Source: Acidovorax sp. sif1233
GTDB lineage: Bacteria; Pseudomonadota; Gammaproteobacteria; Burkholderiales; Burkholderiaceae_C
Direction: 5' to 3'
DNA length: 64,000 nt
NCBI RefSeq assembly: GCF_019218755.1
Contig: NZ_JAHUWZ010000009.1
Coordinates: forward strand, 1 to 64,000
In this document: in pieces, positions 53,880-60,833 of the stretch
How the letters are laid out: each line of letters starts with the position of its first letter
Position numbering within the stretch: the first letter of the stretch is position 1
Notes under the pieces: model-generated
Seen by the model: the letters and a program-made list of their open reading frames with translations, nothing else
Database searches by the model: none
Told to the model about the DNA's origin: nothing
Position numbers and translations under genes: made by a program

Positions 53880-54295
53880 GAGCCCTCCCCGTATTCGGGG
53901 CCCCCAAAAGGCCCTATGAGCTTCGCAAGCGCGTCGGTACGCTTGGCGTCATGACTCAACCGCTCCACCACCATCTGGTCGTAGCTCTTGCCGTGAACAA
54001 GGGCGTACACGCAATTGCGGATCTGGTTGGACGAATCGGTGCGCTGCATCGCGCACTGCTGCAGGAACAGCGTGTGCGTGTGCTCGTCAACCTTCGTTTT
54101 GAGCGGGTAGTCCAGCTTGCCCAGCGGTCCAGCGATGCCGCGGGCGAACACAGGGGCGTCCTCGGCATCAAGCTGGTCCTGGACCTTGGCCAGGATGCGG
54201 TCGCAGGCCTCGGGGTCGAAGTCGCGCAGCAGGTCCAGCAGCCGGTTGGCGGCGGCCTGCTCTTTCGCAGTCAGTTTGGGGGTGGGATGGGTCAT
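53876..54295 (-). CDS. Hypothetical early protein
   Basis: A 139-residue acidic helical protein (KEQAAANRLLDLLRDFDPEA, then LGKLDYPLKTKVDEHTHTLF). Probably soluble. It lies upstream of replication genes. No recognised domain. Confidence 0.55.
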   Translation of the reverse strand: MTHPTPKLTAKEQAAANRLLDLLRDFDPEACDRILAKVQDQLDAEDAPVFARGIAGPLGKLDYPLKTKVDEHTHTLFLQQCAMQRTDSSNQIRNCVYALVHGKSYDQMVVERLSHDAKRTDALAKLIGPFGGPEYGEGS

Positions 54296-54382
54296 GGGAT
54301 GGTTGCCCCCCGCGTCGCGGGAGTCGCAGGGGAATGGGTGGATGGGTGGTCAGCGCGTGCGCAAACGGATGCGGCGGCCGCG

Positions 54383-54577
54383 TCAGGCGTGGACTTCTTC
54401 GGCGACCCGGCGCTGCGCTTCGCGCAAGGCCTGCAGGTGCTGCAACTCACGCTGGAAGAGCTGACCTGCGGCCGTGCCGATGGGCCACGCCTGGAACTGG
54501 TGGATGGGCTGCCCGGATTCGAGCGCCAGACGGGCGCGATCCAGGACGATGGAACGGGGGACGATGGGCTCGGTCAT
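54383..54577 (-). CDS. Hypothetical small early protein
   Basis: A 64-residue protein, 3 bases after the Cro-like stop. Helical C-terminal part (LFQRELQHLQALREAQRRVA). It may be a CII-like or other small regulator by position, but no helix-turn-helix is obvious. Confidence 0.5.
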   Translation of the reverse strand: MTEPIVPRSIVLDRARLALESGQPIHQFQAWPIGTAAGQLFQRELQHLQALREAQRRVAEEVHA

Positions 54578-54580
54578 GGC

Positions 54581-54868
54581 TCACCCGGCCGCGATGGCGG
54601 TTTCAGGAGCTGCGCCGCTATCGGCCGCAGGCGGAGCAGTTGCGAGTTCAGGCCAGATGAGGTGCCAGTCGTCTGGGCGCAGGTCGCGCCGAGTTACCGC
54701 GCCGGAAGTGGCGCGTTCAATGGCTACGCAATGGGTTGGGCCAGGCCTGCGATTCGCATACCCGTGCTGCCATTGGCGTATCTGAGCATCGCTGGGCACG
54801 CCAGAGCGCTTGCGCAGTTCACCAACCGTGAGCGCCCCTGGGCTCGCTAAATATTCGGACAAGTTCAT
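54581..54868 (-). CDS. Cro-like regulator (YdaS type)
   Basis: A 95-residue protein. A helix-turn-helix of the YdaS/Cro class is seen: ALTVGELRKRSGVPSDAQIR followed by WQHGYANRRPGP, then RRDLRPDDWHLIWPEL. It is divergent from CI and first in the leftward early operon. It should compete with CI at the shared operators. Confidence 0.72.
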   Translation of the reverse strand: MNLSEYLASPGALTVGELRKRSGVPSDAQIRQWQHGYANRRPGPTHCVAIERATSGAVTRRDLRPDDWHLIWPELATAPPAADSGAAPETAIAAG

Positions 54869-54877
54869 GATGCCCGA

Positions 54878-54933
54878 ATCTATAGCATTTGCTACCTACA
54901 TTCAAGTAGCCAATGCTCTTGTAGCGCCTGCTA
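54878..54933. promoter_or_regulatory. CI/Cro operators and leftward early promoter
   Basis: TAGC-N4-GCTA sites lie at 54883-54894 (TAGCATTTGCTA), 54907-54918 (TAGCCAATGCTC, one mismatch) and 54922-54933 (TAGCGCCTGCTA). On the minus strand an extended -10 (TGC-TATAGA) overlaps the first site; its -35 is weak. This fits a lambda OR-type switch. Confidence 0.7.
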
Positions 54934-54944
54934 CTGTTCTCGGT

Positions 54945-55670
54945 ATGGACGAACAATCAATTCAGACGTGGCGAATTCAGCGGCTGGCCGCTATGGTCGA
55001 GCGAGAGGGAGGGAAAGCCGCTGCGGGGCGGAAGCTCGGCTATCGCGACGGAGCTTTCGTTGGGCAGATGCTGCGCGGCGAACGGCCAATTACGGAGAAA
55101 ACGGTCCTGGTTGTCCACGGGCTCTTGGGCTACGCCGGGTGGTTCGATCCACCGACAGCCGATGGCCGGGTTCCAGTCGCCGCGCCTCACGCCGCTCCTT
55201 CGTCAGACCCGTCCGAACCCGCTGACTTTGTTATCACCGAGTACGCCACTGGTGGGGGCATGGATACCCAGGGTCAGCTCTTGCTGGACGATCAACCCGG
55301 GATCATCAAGAGTTGGCGGGTGAGCCACGACTGGGTGCGCCTGAACGTCCCCTCACATACAGGCATCAGGAATCTCTGCATCGTGACCGGCTTTGGCCCT
55401 TCCATGCGTCCCATGTTCAACCCTGGGGATCCCCTTCTGGTGGATACCGGTGTGAACGTGGTCAACCACGAGGGGGTCTACTTCTTCCGCGTCGGTGAGG
55501 AAGGATTCATCAAGCTCATCCAGCGCGTGCCCGAGTTTGACGGACCAGGATTCAACCTGCGGATCATCTCCAAGAATCCGGATTTCCCGTCCTATGACCT
55601 CTCGCCCAAAAACCCTCACTTTCAGGTGCTTGGGAAGGTGCTGACGGTGTGGCGCAGCGAGCAATACTGA
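54945..55670 (+). CDS. CI-type repressor with S24 (LexA-like) domain
   Basis: A 241-residue protein. The N-terminal helix-turn-helix region covers about 10-60. The S24 peptidase domain has catalytic Ser153 (GPSMRPMFNPGD) and Lys190 (EGFIKLIQR). The presumed cleavage loop is near 100-108. Autocleavage in RecA-dependent SOS would induce the prophage. ATG at 54945 begins 11 bases after the last operator, so its leader is short. Confidence 0.85.
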   Translation: MDEQSIQTWRIQRLAAMVEREGGKAAAGRKLGYRDGAFVGQMLRGERPITEKTVLVVHGLLGYAGWFDPPTADGRVPVAAPHAAPSSDPSEPADFVITEYATGGGMDTQGQLLLDDQPGIIKSWRVSHDWVRLNVPSHTGIRNLCIVTGFGPSMRPMFNPGDPLLVDTGVNVVNHEGVYFFRVGEEGFIKLIQRVPEFDGPGFNLRIISKNPDFPSYDLSPKNPHFQVLGKVLTVWRSEQY

Positions 55671-55972
55671 TTCCCGGCAATCTGGCCGCTCTGTTCGTCG
55701 CCATGGCGTGCGTCTGGCCGCAGGCCGCCACCGCTCGCATCGAACGCGACCGCGCGCAGGTGCGCTCCTTCCGTGCCGAACACCCCTGCCCCTCCACGGG
55801 CCGCACGCGCGGAGCCTGCCCGGGTTGGCATGTCGATCATGTGATTCCGTTATGCGCAGGCGGGGCGGACAGGCCCAGCAACATGCAGTGGATCACGCGC
55901 GAGGACCACCGATTCAAGACGCTGGTGGATGTGAGGGAATGCCGGAAACACCGGCGAAAAGGACTTCAATGA
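55649..55972 (+). CDS. Secreted HNH nuclease-like protein
   Basis: A 107-residue protein with a hydrophobic N-terminal segment (LAALFVAMACVWPQAATA). The HNH motif is at about 60-95: HVDHVIPLCAGGADRPSNMQ followed by WITREDHRFKT. The start is uncertain: GTG at 55649 overlaps CI by 22 bases, while an ATG at 55703 shortens the signal peptide. It lies in the repressor transcript, so it is likely made in lysogens. Confidence 0.7.
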   Translation: MAQRAILIPGNLAALFVAMACVWPQAATARIERDRAQVRSFRAEHPCPSTGRTRGACPGWHVDHVIPLCAGGADRPSNMQWITREDHRFKTLVDVRECRKHRRKGLQ

Positions 55973-56274
55973 GCACCTGGTACAGATTGGATGTAGGCGA
56001 CCTCACACAAGCCGCGCCCCATGTGGCCAACACGCAGAGGGCATTCATGGCTCCGTATTTGATAGCGCCGGCCGGTTCTGGCCGTGCTCTCTTCCAACGC
56101 GAGAATGCCGAAAGCGGCATGGTTGAACTGTTCTTTACCCCTCAGGCGGGGGACGTCGCTGGCGCCTTGGGTGCAGTCCCGTGCGAAAAGCCCGGCATCG
56201 ACAATGGACACATCTTCATGCTCGCAGGCGACGATGAGCTACGCACGTACTTCCCGGGGCAACAGCAGCAGTAG
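55969..56274 (+). CDS. Hypothetical protein in the repressor operon
   Basis: A 101-residue protein; ATG overlaps the HNH stop (ATGA). FMAPYLIAPAGSGRALFQRE and MVELFFTPQAGDVAGALGAV suggest a compact alpha/beta domain. No family recognised. Lysogenic expression is likely from the operon position. Confidence 0.55.
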   Translation: MSTWYRLDVGDLTQAAPHVANTQRAFMAPYLIAPAGSGRALFQRENAESGMVELFFTPQAGDVAGALGAVPCEKPGIDNGHIFMLAGDDELRTYFPGQQQQ

Positions 56275-56472
56275 CGGCGCCAAACGATTCTCAAACTTAA
56301 TGCCGGTGCCACTGATCCCCTCTGGCCCGTCCAACTTGAGGCGAATCTGCTGACCATCCGGCAGGTGCAGCACGAACAGCACATCCCTCTGTATCGCCTC
56401 CACGAAGCCACGCACTGTTTCCGCTTCCAGCTGAGTCTGCGCCCTGACTGGCCTACTGATCGACGGCTCCAT
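56239..56472 (-). CDS. Hypothetical small protein, convergent to the repressor operon
   Basis: A 77-residue protein; GGAAGGAG precedes ATG at 56472. FVEAIQRDVLFVLHLPDGQQ and IRLKLDGPEGI form a beta-rich core. It overlaps the end of the repressor-operon gene by 36 bases on the other strand, so the two transcripts could interfere. Confidence 0.55.
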   Translation of the reverse strand: MEPSISRPVRAQTQLEAETVRGFVEAIQRDVLFVLHLPDGQQIRLKLDGPEGISGTGIKFENRLAPLLLLLPREVRA

Positions 56473-56484
56473 ATCACTCCTTCC

Positions 56485-56510
56485 AAAACCGCCCCAGGGG
56501 CGGTTTTTTG
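56485..56510 (+). terminator. Terminator of the repressor operon
   Basis: AACCGCCC / GGGCGGTT stem with a 3-base loop followed by TTTTTT. It reads rightward, 210 bases past the last repressor-operon gene, so that transcript runs antisense across the 77-residue gene. Confidence 0.75.
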
Positions 56511-56564
56511 TTGCTCGCCCGGATTGAGCGTAGAGGCAGTTTAGAGAAAAAACCCCGACATGAG

Positions 56565-56605
56565 TAGCTTTTGCTATTGACTTAATAAGTAGCAATTGCT
56601 ACAGT
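56565..56605 (+). promoter_or_regulatory. Rightward early promoter with two CI operators
   Basis: TTGACT (56577-56582), 17-base spacer, TACAGT (56600-56605). Operators TAGCTTTTGCTA (56565-56576) and TAGCAATTGCTA (56590-56601) flank the -35 and overlap the -10. They match the sites upstream of CI. This is the equivalent of lambda OL/pL, driving the 57-64 kb genes. Confidence 0.75.
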
Positions 56606-57132
56606 CCATCCGTCGTACCAACAAACGCGAAACGAACCGGCCCAGACGCACACAGGGCCACGCCGACCGGAGACGCGAGGGGTTCCAGGCCTGAGGGCTG
56701 CAGCGTGTTGGGAGCGATGGGCACCACGGTATCGACCAGGCCGCCCGGGCTCCTTAAAAAGTCAGCTGCCGATGTTGCTGGTCTCCCCTGCGAGACCTTC
56801 GTCCGGCAAATCGCACCTTCGGGCATGGGCCGAAGCTATGCGCGGTGTCTCCACCGTGCCCAGTCCGCCAAAGCGCGGTCACGGCCAAAGGAGTGAGGGG
56901 TAGACGCCCAAGAACAGAAACGGTCACGCCGGTTGGAATGCCGGCATGCCCTTCGCAAGAGGGGCGATCCCAGATGGCTTTGCGCTGAGCCATCTGGGAT
57001 CGAGAAGATAAGACAGGGCGAGTGCCTGGAGTGCGTCAACACCCCAGGCACCCGCCTCCGCCGTGAGTGCTCACGGCATTGGCCAAGACCCTGCCACCTG
57101 ATCAGGCCGGGGCATTATGGACTATGCCGCAC
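56606..57132 (+). other. Long early leader without a supported gene
   Basis: About 500 bases from the early promoter to the first likely gene. Short frames on both strands have no family signature. The last 170 bases contain three strong hairpins. Confidence 0.5.
56965..57077 (+). ncRNA. Three-hairpin structured leader (possible antitermination RNA)
   Basis: Hairpin 1 (56965-57002): 15-bp perfect stem CGATCCCAGATGGCT / AGCCATCTGGGATCG with an 8-base loop and no T-run. Hairpin 2 (57022-57051): GTGCCTGG / CCAGGCAC. Hairpin 3 (57060-57077): GCCGTGAGTGCTCACGGC. No N-like protein was recognised, so an RNA-encoded antiterminator like HK022 put is a reasonable guess. Confidence 0.45.
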
Positions 57133-57315
57133 ATGCAAGAAGTGAGATGCGCCAGCTGCAATCGCAAGCTGGCAGAAGGACTTTTCCAACAACTGAACAT
57201 CAAGTGCCCGCGCTGCGGGACGCTGAATTCCATGAGGGTCGAGAACCCCTCTCCGTCGAGAGTCGAGAACTCCGAACCAGAGTGCCAGCGAGCGCCTTCA
57301 TCAACTTTGACTTAA
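57133..57315 (+). CDS. Com-like zinc-finger translational regulator
   Basis: A 60-residue protein. VRCASCNRKLAEG and NIKCPRCGTLN give the paired CxxC zinc knuckles of Mu Com, with the rest of the length also matching. Mu Com binds the mom mRNA and opens its translation start. An ATG three codons upstream is an alternative. Here it lies 10 bases before the next gene, as com precedes mom. Confidence 0.72.
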   Translation: MQEVRCASCNRKLAEGLFQQLNIKCPRCGTLNSMRVENPSPSRVENSEPECQRAPSSTLT

Positions 57316-57325
57316 AGGCAATCAA

Positions 57326-57835
57326 ATGACGCTCTCTCTCAATGTGTCCAAGACTGTTGGCCCCGGCAACCCGGCAGGTTCGTATCTCAAAACGGACAAC
57401 TACTCGGGCGTTTTCATCGACGTCGCCCCGGGCACGTTCGGAAGTTCGCCGGAGGCCCACTGCGGCGTCGCATTCTTCTGCGATGGGGTCCCGACTAACG
57501 CACCCGACAACGTGCCCTGGACGGGCCAGGCCCGTGGCATTACGTTCTACGCGGACCACAGGATCTGCTGGGAGGATTGGACAGGAAACGGCAATGAGAA
57601 CCACGACCACATCCCTGGCGCTTACTGGGAGGAAGGTGTTATCTACCTCGTCACGGCGACGTACACGGCAACTGACGTGGGGCTGGGGGTATACAAAACC
57701 GACAGCACTGGCATTGTCGCTCTGGTTGCCAGTGCGATCCGCACCCGTCCATCCAGCGGCAAGGGCACGCATGCTTGCGTATTTTCCTCCGACGGCGGAA
57801 CCATTGGCTGCTGCCCTAAGGCGCTGTACGGCTGA
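57326..57835 (+). CDS. Unknown protein downstream of com
   Basis: A 169-residue beta-rich protein (YLKTDNYSGVFIDVAPGTFG, then VIYLVTATYTATDVGLGVYK). AAAGG precedes the ATG. It does not look like Mom. A carbohydrate-binding or lectin-like fold is possible from composition. Its place after com suggests translation control. The gene ends in a terminator at 57904-57927. Confidence 0.55.
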   Translation: MTLSLNVSKTVGPGNPAGSYLKTDNYSGVFIDVAPGTFGSSPEAHCGVAFFCDGVPTNAPDNVPWTGQARGITFYADHRICWEDWTGNGNENHDHIPGAYWEEGVIYLVTATYTATDVGLGVYKTDSTGIVALVASAIRTRPSSGKGTHACVFSSDGGTIGCCPKALYG

Positions 57836-57903
57836 TGGATAACTAGCCTCCTGCGCATGGAGGTTTCCCGATGGCGCATGCAGGCCAAAGGGATTTAACA
57901 AAG

Positions 57904-57927
57904 GGCCCGCTTCATGCGGGCCTTCTT
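57904..57927 (+). terminator. Terminator after the com operon
   Basis: GGCCCGC / GCGGGCC stem with a 5-base loop, followed by TTCTT. The T-run is weak. A second hairpin (CCCTC-GCAA-GAGGG) follows at 57933-57945. Confidence 0.65.
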
Positions 57928-57945
57928 ACGCCCCTCGCAAGAGGG

Positions 57946-58048
57946 CCATCACACAACCGCCGAAGGCTCCTTGAGTAGCCTCCAGCCGAGCGCGATAGGT
58001 TGGAACGTGAAACCGTGGGGTTCGATTCCCCGGGCGGTTGTGTGATGG
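57946..58048 (+). ncRNA. tRNA-like structured RNA with a 16-bp closing stem
   Basis: CCATCACACAACCGCC (57946-57961) pairs perfectly with GGCGGTTGTGTGATGG (58033-58048). Inside lie a D-arm-like stem (AGGC / GCCT), an anticodon-arm-like stem (CCAGCC / GGTTGG) with a 10-base loop, a short variable stem (ACG / CGT) and a canonical T-arm (TGGGG-TTCGATT-CCCCG). No CCA is encoded, and the 10-base loop gives no clear anticodon, so it is not a normal tRNA. Confidence 0.6.
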
Positions 58049-58575
58049 TGAATGCGCAGTGGTGATGCGCCAATGTCGCCGTAGCGGTGACGCTCGGGAA
58101 ATCCGCGAGTTGGGGTTGTGCCCATGCGATAGACAGTAGACGGCGAGCCGGGACACCGGAGCCAGGCTGGGATCACCTCCGGCCACCATCAACCAGCAGC
58201 GGCAATACACGATTCGCCAGCATGAGCTCCCAATACTGCGACCTGGCCAGGCTTAGGCGGTTAGTAGGGGCAGGCAACAGTGCATTCTTTTTCGTGTGAC
58301 ACCTCGGAGAGACGAGGACCATCATTGAAGCGCGGCGAATAGGCGTAGTGCGCAAGGGAGGTGGGGAGCGCGCTGCAGCGTGTCCACTGGCTCTAGGGGT
58401 CTGGGGAATCGTGACGACCCAGGGCGCTTCAATGATGGTGACAACGCGAACGCCTCCAAAACCTGCACATCGGCGGGGCAGGCGCCATCAAGAGCGGGTC
58501 GGGGGGTTCCTGGCCGCGTGCGCAGCAGGTGGAAGCCCTGCCCTGCTTATCATTGTCCCAACGACGGAGGGACGT
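58049..58575. other. Non-coding stretch with inverted repeats
   Basis: About 520 bases between the tRNA-like RNA and the Excalibur gene, with no supported protein. It holds a 16-bp perfect inverted repeat, listed separately, and a CCTCG-GAGAGA-CGAGG hairpin at 58302-58317. Confidence 0.5.
58318..58439. repeat. 16-bp perfect inverted repeat enclosing 90 bases
   Basis: ACCATCATTGAAGCGC (58318-58333) and GCGCTTCAATGATGGT (58424-58439). The arms are as long as those of the tRNA-like RNA 370 bases upstream. The enclosed 90 bases include GGGTC / GACCC. It may be a second structured RNA. Confidence 0.6.
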
Positions 58576-58884
58576 ATGGCAAAGGCTTTCATGGTGATGA
58601 TGGTTGCGGTGGTCGCACTCATGGGCTACCTCATTCACAAGCACGAGCAGAGCAAGCCGCCAAGCGACATCAGCGCGCCCTCTCCATTGAGCGAATCCCC
58701 AAGGCCCCGAACTGTTGACGTTGCACGTAGCGTTTCCAGCACTCCTCAGTACCGGTGCGACGGCAGAACCCATTGCTCCCAGATGTCGTCCTGTGATGAG
58801 GCGACTTTCTTCCTAAAGAACTGCCCCAACACCAAGATGGACGGGGACAACGACGGCATTCCGTGCGAGCAGCAGTTGTGCTAG
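58576..58884 (+). CDS. Excalibur calcium-binding domain protein
   Basis: A 102-residue protein; GGAGGGA lies before ATG at 58576. One N-terminal membrane segment (FMVMMVAVVALMGYLI) and a Ser/Pro-rich linker precede the Excalibur domain (YRCDGRTHCSQMSSCDEATF, then DGDNDGIPCE). The DxDxDGxxCE loop binds calcium. Anchored outside the membrane. Function in the phage not known. Confidence 0.8.
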   Translation: MAKAFMVMMVAVVALMGYLIHKHEQSKPPSDISAPSPLSESPRPRTVDVARSVSSTPQYRCDGRTHCSQMSSCDEATFFLKNCPNTKMDGDNDGIPCEQQLC

Positions 58885-58914
58885 CCCCGTTCAGCCAAAC
58901 CGAATCCTGATTTC

Positions 58915-58938
58915 AGCCCGCCACGCGCGGGCTTTTTT
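58915..58938 (+). terminator. Terminator after the Excalibur gene
   Basis: AGCCCGC / GCGGGCT stem with a 5-base loop and a following TTTTTT. Confidence 0.85.
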
Positions 58939-59069
58939 CCGACCGCGCCGGGGAGTCTCCTCCCTCCCTCCCTTCTCAGTTCCCCCGGCACGCCCCGCAA
59001 GGGCAGCGGTTCTTTCTTCCCCATCGGCCGCGCACCCTGGCCGGCATTCCTTCCCCCTCGGAGATTCCT

Positions 59070-59249
59070 ATGAACAACGTCAACGAGACGGTGCAGGCGT
59101 TCCTGCGCCCGCACCTTCCCTGGACCGCTGCGGAGCGCGAAGCGGTGGCCCAGGCCGAAGCCCGCCAGCGCGCCGAAGACCAGCGCCGCCAGGACCGCGC
59201 GCTGATGGACCAGCAGCAGAACTTCCGCTCCATGGGGGCACTGCGATGA
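59070..59249 (+). CDS. Hypothetical small helical protein
   Basis: A 59-residue protein (MNNVNETVQAFLRPHLPW, then AEREAVAQAEARQRAEDQRR). Predicted helical and highly charged. Its stop overlaps the next start (ATGA). No family recognised; opens a chain of four overlapping small genes before the recombination genes. Confidence 0.6.
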   Translation: MNNVNETVQAFLRPHLPWTAAEREAVAQAEARQRAEDQRRQDRALMDQQQNFRSMGALR

Positions 59250-59602
59250 ACAGCCTCATCCAGCAGGTCCGCACCGCCCAGGTGCGCGCAGGCGAAGACG
59301 CTGTGCTCGCGAACCTCCGGAGCCTGGGCCTTGTCAACATCGACCCCGAGCCGATGTCGCAGCGCGAGCAGAACATGGCCATGTTCATCCGCCGGATCGT
59401 GTCGTCGGCGCGCCGCCATTGCGAGGACGGTTCGCCGGTTCTCCAGATCGCGAACGAGGCCTGGAAGTACCTGCACCAGAACGGCCTCCATGGCTCGCCA
59501 CTGCGGGATGCTTCGCCAGATACCCCCGCCGTGCATCCGGAGGCTGCGCAGGTGGGCGCCACGCTAGATCCCGACTCCATCGAGCAGGGAGAGCCCACAT
59601 GA
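59246..59602 (+). CDS. Hypothetical early protein
   Basis: A 118-residue soluble helical protein (TAQVRAGEDAVLANLRSLGL, then MFIRRIVSSARRHCEDG). It is coupled by ATGA overlaps on both sides. Unknown function. Confidence 0.6.
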   Translation: MNSLIQQVRTAQVRAGEDAVLANLRSLGLVNIDPEPMSQREQNMAMFIRRIVSSARRHCEDGSPVLQIANEAWKYLHQNGLHGSPLRDASPDTPAVHPEAAQVGATLDPDSIEQGEPT

Positions 59603-59796
59603 AAGTCCTGATCGTCTGGATCCTGGGCCCCCTGATCGCCTTCGGCATGGCCGCAGTGGCGGGTACCACCTACAACGACCGGGCCGAGCTGCAGGACGCC
59701 CACCACTCCCGCGACTTTGCCGCCAGCGAGGTGTGCAAGGGCCAGCCCTTCGAGTGGGAAGGCGACGTTCTGATCTGCCTCCGGGAGCGGCCATGA
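59599..59796 (+). CDS. Small membrane/exported protein
   Basis: A 65-residue protein with one N-terminal hydrophobic segment (LIVWILGPLIAFGMAAVAG). The rest is soluble, with two cysteines (EVCKGQPFEWEGDVLICLRE). ATG at 59599 overlaps the stop before. Unknown function. Confidence 0.6.
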   Translation: MKVLIVWILGPLIAFGMAAVAGTTYNDRAELQDAHHSRDFAASEVCKGQPFEWEGDVLICLRERP

Positions 59797-59972
59797 AGCA
59801 CTGCGCCGGACCGTGCCAGCAGGGCCGTCTGCCCTGCCCCAACCCCACCGACTGCGAATCCGACGATATCGAGCTGACGCACCTGCAGAGCCTGTGTCTA
59901 TTGGCCGCTCTGTTGCTGACCTTCGCTGCGGTTCTCGGCTTCGCAGCCGCCTTCATCCCCTTTTTGCGCTGA
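59793..59972 (+). CDS. Small membrane protein
   Basis: A 59-residue protein. A Cys-rich head (HCAGPCQQGRLPCPNPTDCE) comes before a membrane helix (LCLLAALLLTFAAVLGFAAA). This layout is common in small early proteins of Burkholderiales phages. The Cys set may bind metal. Confidence 0.6.
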   Translation: MKHCAGPCQQGRLPCPNPTDCESDDIELTHLQSLCLLAALLLTFAAVLGFAAAFIPFLR

Positions 59973-59984
59973 ACAGAGACTTCC

Positions 59985-60833
59985 ATGACCGCAACATCCA
60001 CCGACGAGAAGCACGCTGTAGGGCTCGCTTCCGAGAAGGCGTCCCTTCCGTTGGCTCCGCTTTCGGCCGGCCAGCTGGCGCCCACCTCCCCCGCCGGCCT
60101 CATGATGTCCGTGCTCGCCCAAGGCGGGAGCCTGGACCTGTTCGAGCGCATGCTGGATGTGCAGGAGCGCTGGGAGCGCCGCGAGGCCGAGAAGGCTTTC
60201 TACGACGGCATGACCCAGTTCCGTGCACGGAACATCGTGATCCCCAAGCGCCGGCTGGTGGAGTTCGACAGCCGCGTGGGGCACACCGAATACAAGCACG
60301 CCGTCCTGTCGGACGTGACAACCCGCATCGGGCCGCCGCTTTCGGAGCTGGGCTTCTCGTGGTCCTGGAAGATGCGCCAGGAAGGCGGCGCCATCACGGT
60401 CACCTGCGTGCTGCGCCACCGCCAGGGCCATGCCGAGGAGGTTTCCCTCACGGCCCCGCCGGATCCCAGTGGCGGCAAGAACGGCATCCAGGCCGTCATC
60501 TCGACCACCTCCTACCTGGAGCGCCACACGCTCAAGGCCATCACGGGCACGGCCGAGGCGGATGAGGACGACGACGGCAAGGGCGCGCCGCCCTTCGGTA
60601 CCACGGACCAGGATCTCAATGCCGACGAGGCGCGTGGCAAGGTCACCGTGCTGGATAAGTGGTGCCAGGATGCCCGCGCCACCAAAACCCGGGCGGACCT
60701 CACCCGGGTGATGAAGGCCGGTGTCGCGGTCTTCAAGGCGGCCAACGACCGCGACGGCTACTCCGCCTTCAAGTACGCGATCGAGCAGCATGGCGCGACC
60801 CTGCCACCTGACGGCCGGAGCGCCGCAGCATGA
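59985..60833 (+). CDS. erf: ERF-family single-strand annealing protein
   Basis: A 282-residue protein. The ERF core covers about 50-210: RWERREAEKAFYDGMTQFRA, then YKHAVLSDVTTRIGPPLSEL, GFSWSWK and VISTTSYLERHTLKAITGTA. ERF proteins anneal complementary strands in recombination and circularisation. It overlaps the exonuclease by 4 bases, a usual pairing. The C-terminal 70 residues are helical. Confidence 0.85.
   Translation: MTATSTDEKHAVGLASEKASLPLAPLSAGQLAPTSPAGLMMSVLAQGGSLDLFERMLDVQERWERREAEKAFYDGMTQFRARNIVIPKRRLVEFDSRVGHTEYKHAVLSDVTTRIGPPLSELGFSWSWKMRQEGGAITVTCVLRHRQGHAEEVSLTAPPDPSGGKNGIQAVISTTSYLERHTLKAITGTAEADEDDDGKGAPPFGTTDQDLNADEARGKVTVLDKWCQDARATKTRADLTRVMKAGVAVFKAANDRDGYSAFKYAIEQHGATLPPDGRSAAA

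Noticed and set aside
56599..56896. Small frames on both strands just after the rightward early promoter
   Set aside because: No ribosome binding site or domain. The stretch is better explained as an untranslated leader.
57926..58210. Minus-strand frame of 94 codons across the tRNA-like RNA
   Set aside because: Its HNRPGNRTPRF segment is the reverse translation of a T-arm, a known artefact of tRNA-like sequences.
57946..58439. Retron-type non-coding RNA
   Set aside because: Two long inverted repeats suggested msr-msd ends, but no reverse transcriptase gene occurs in the window.
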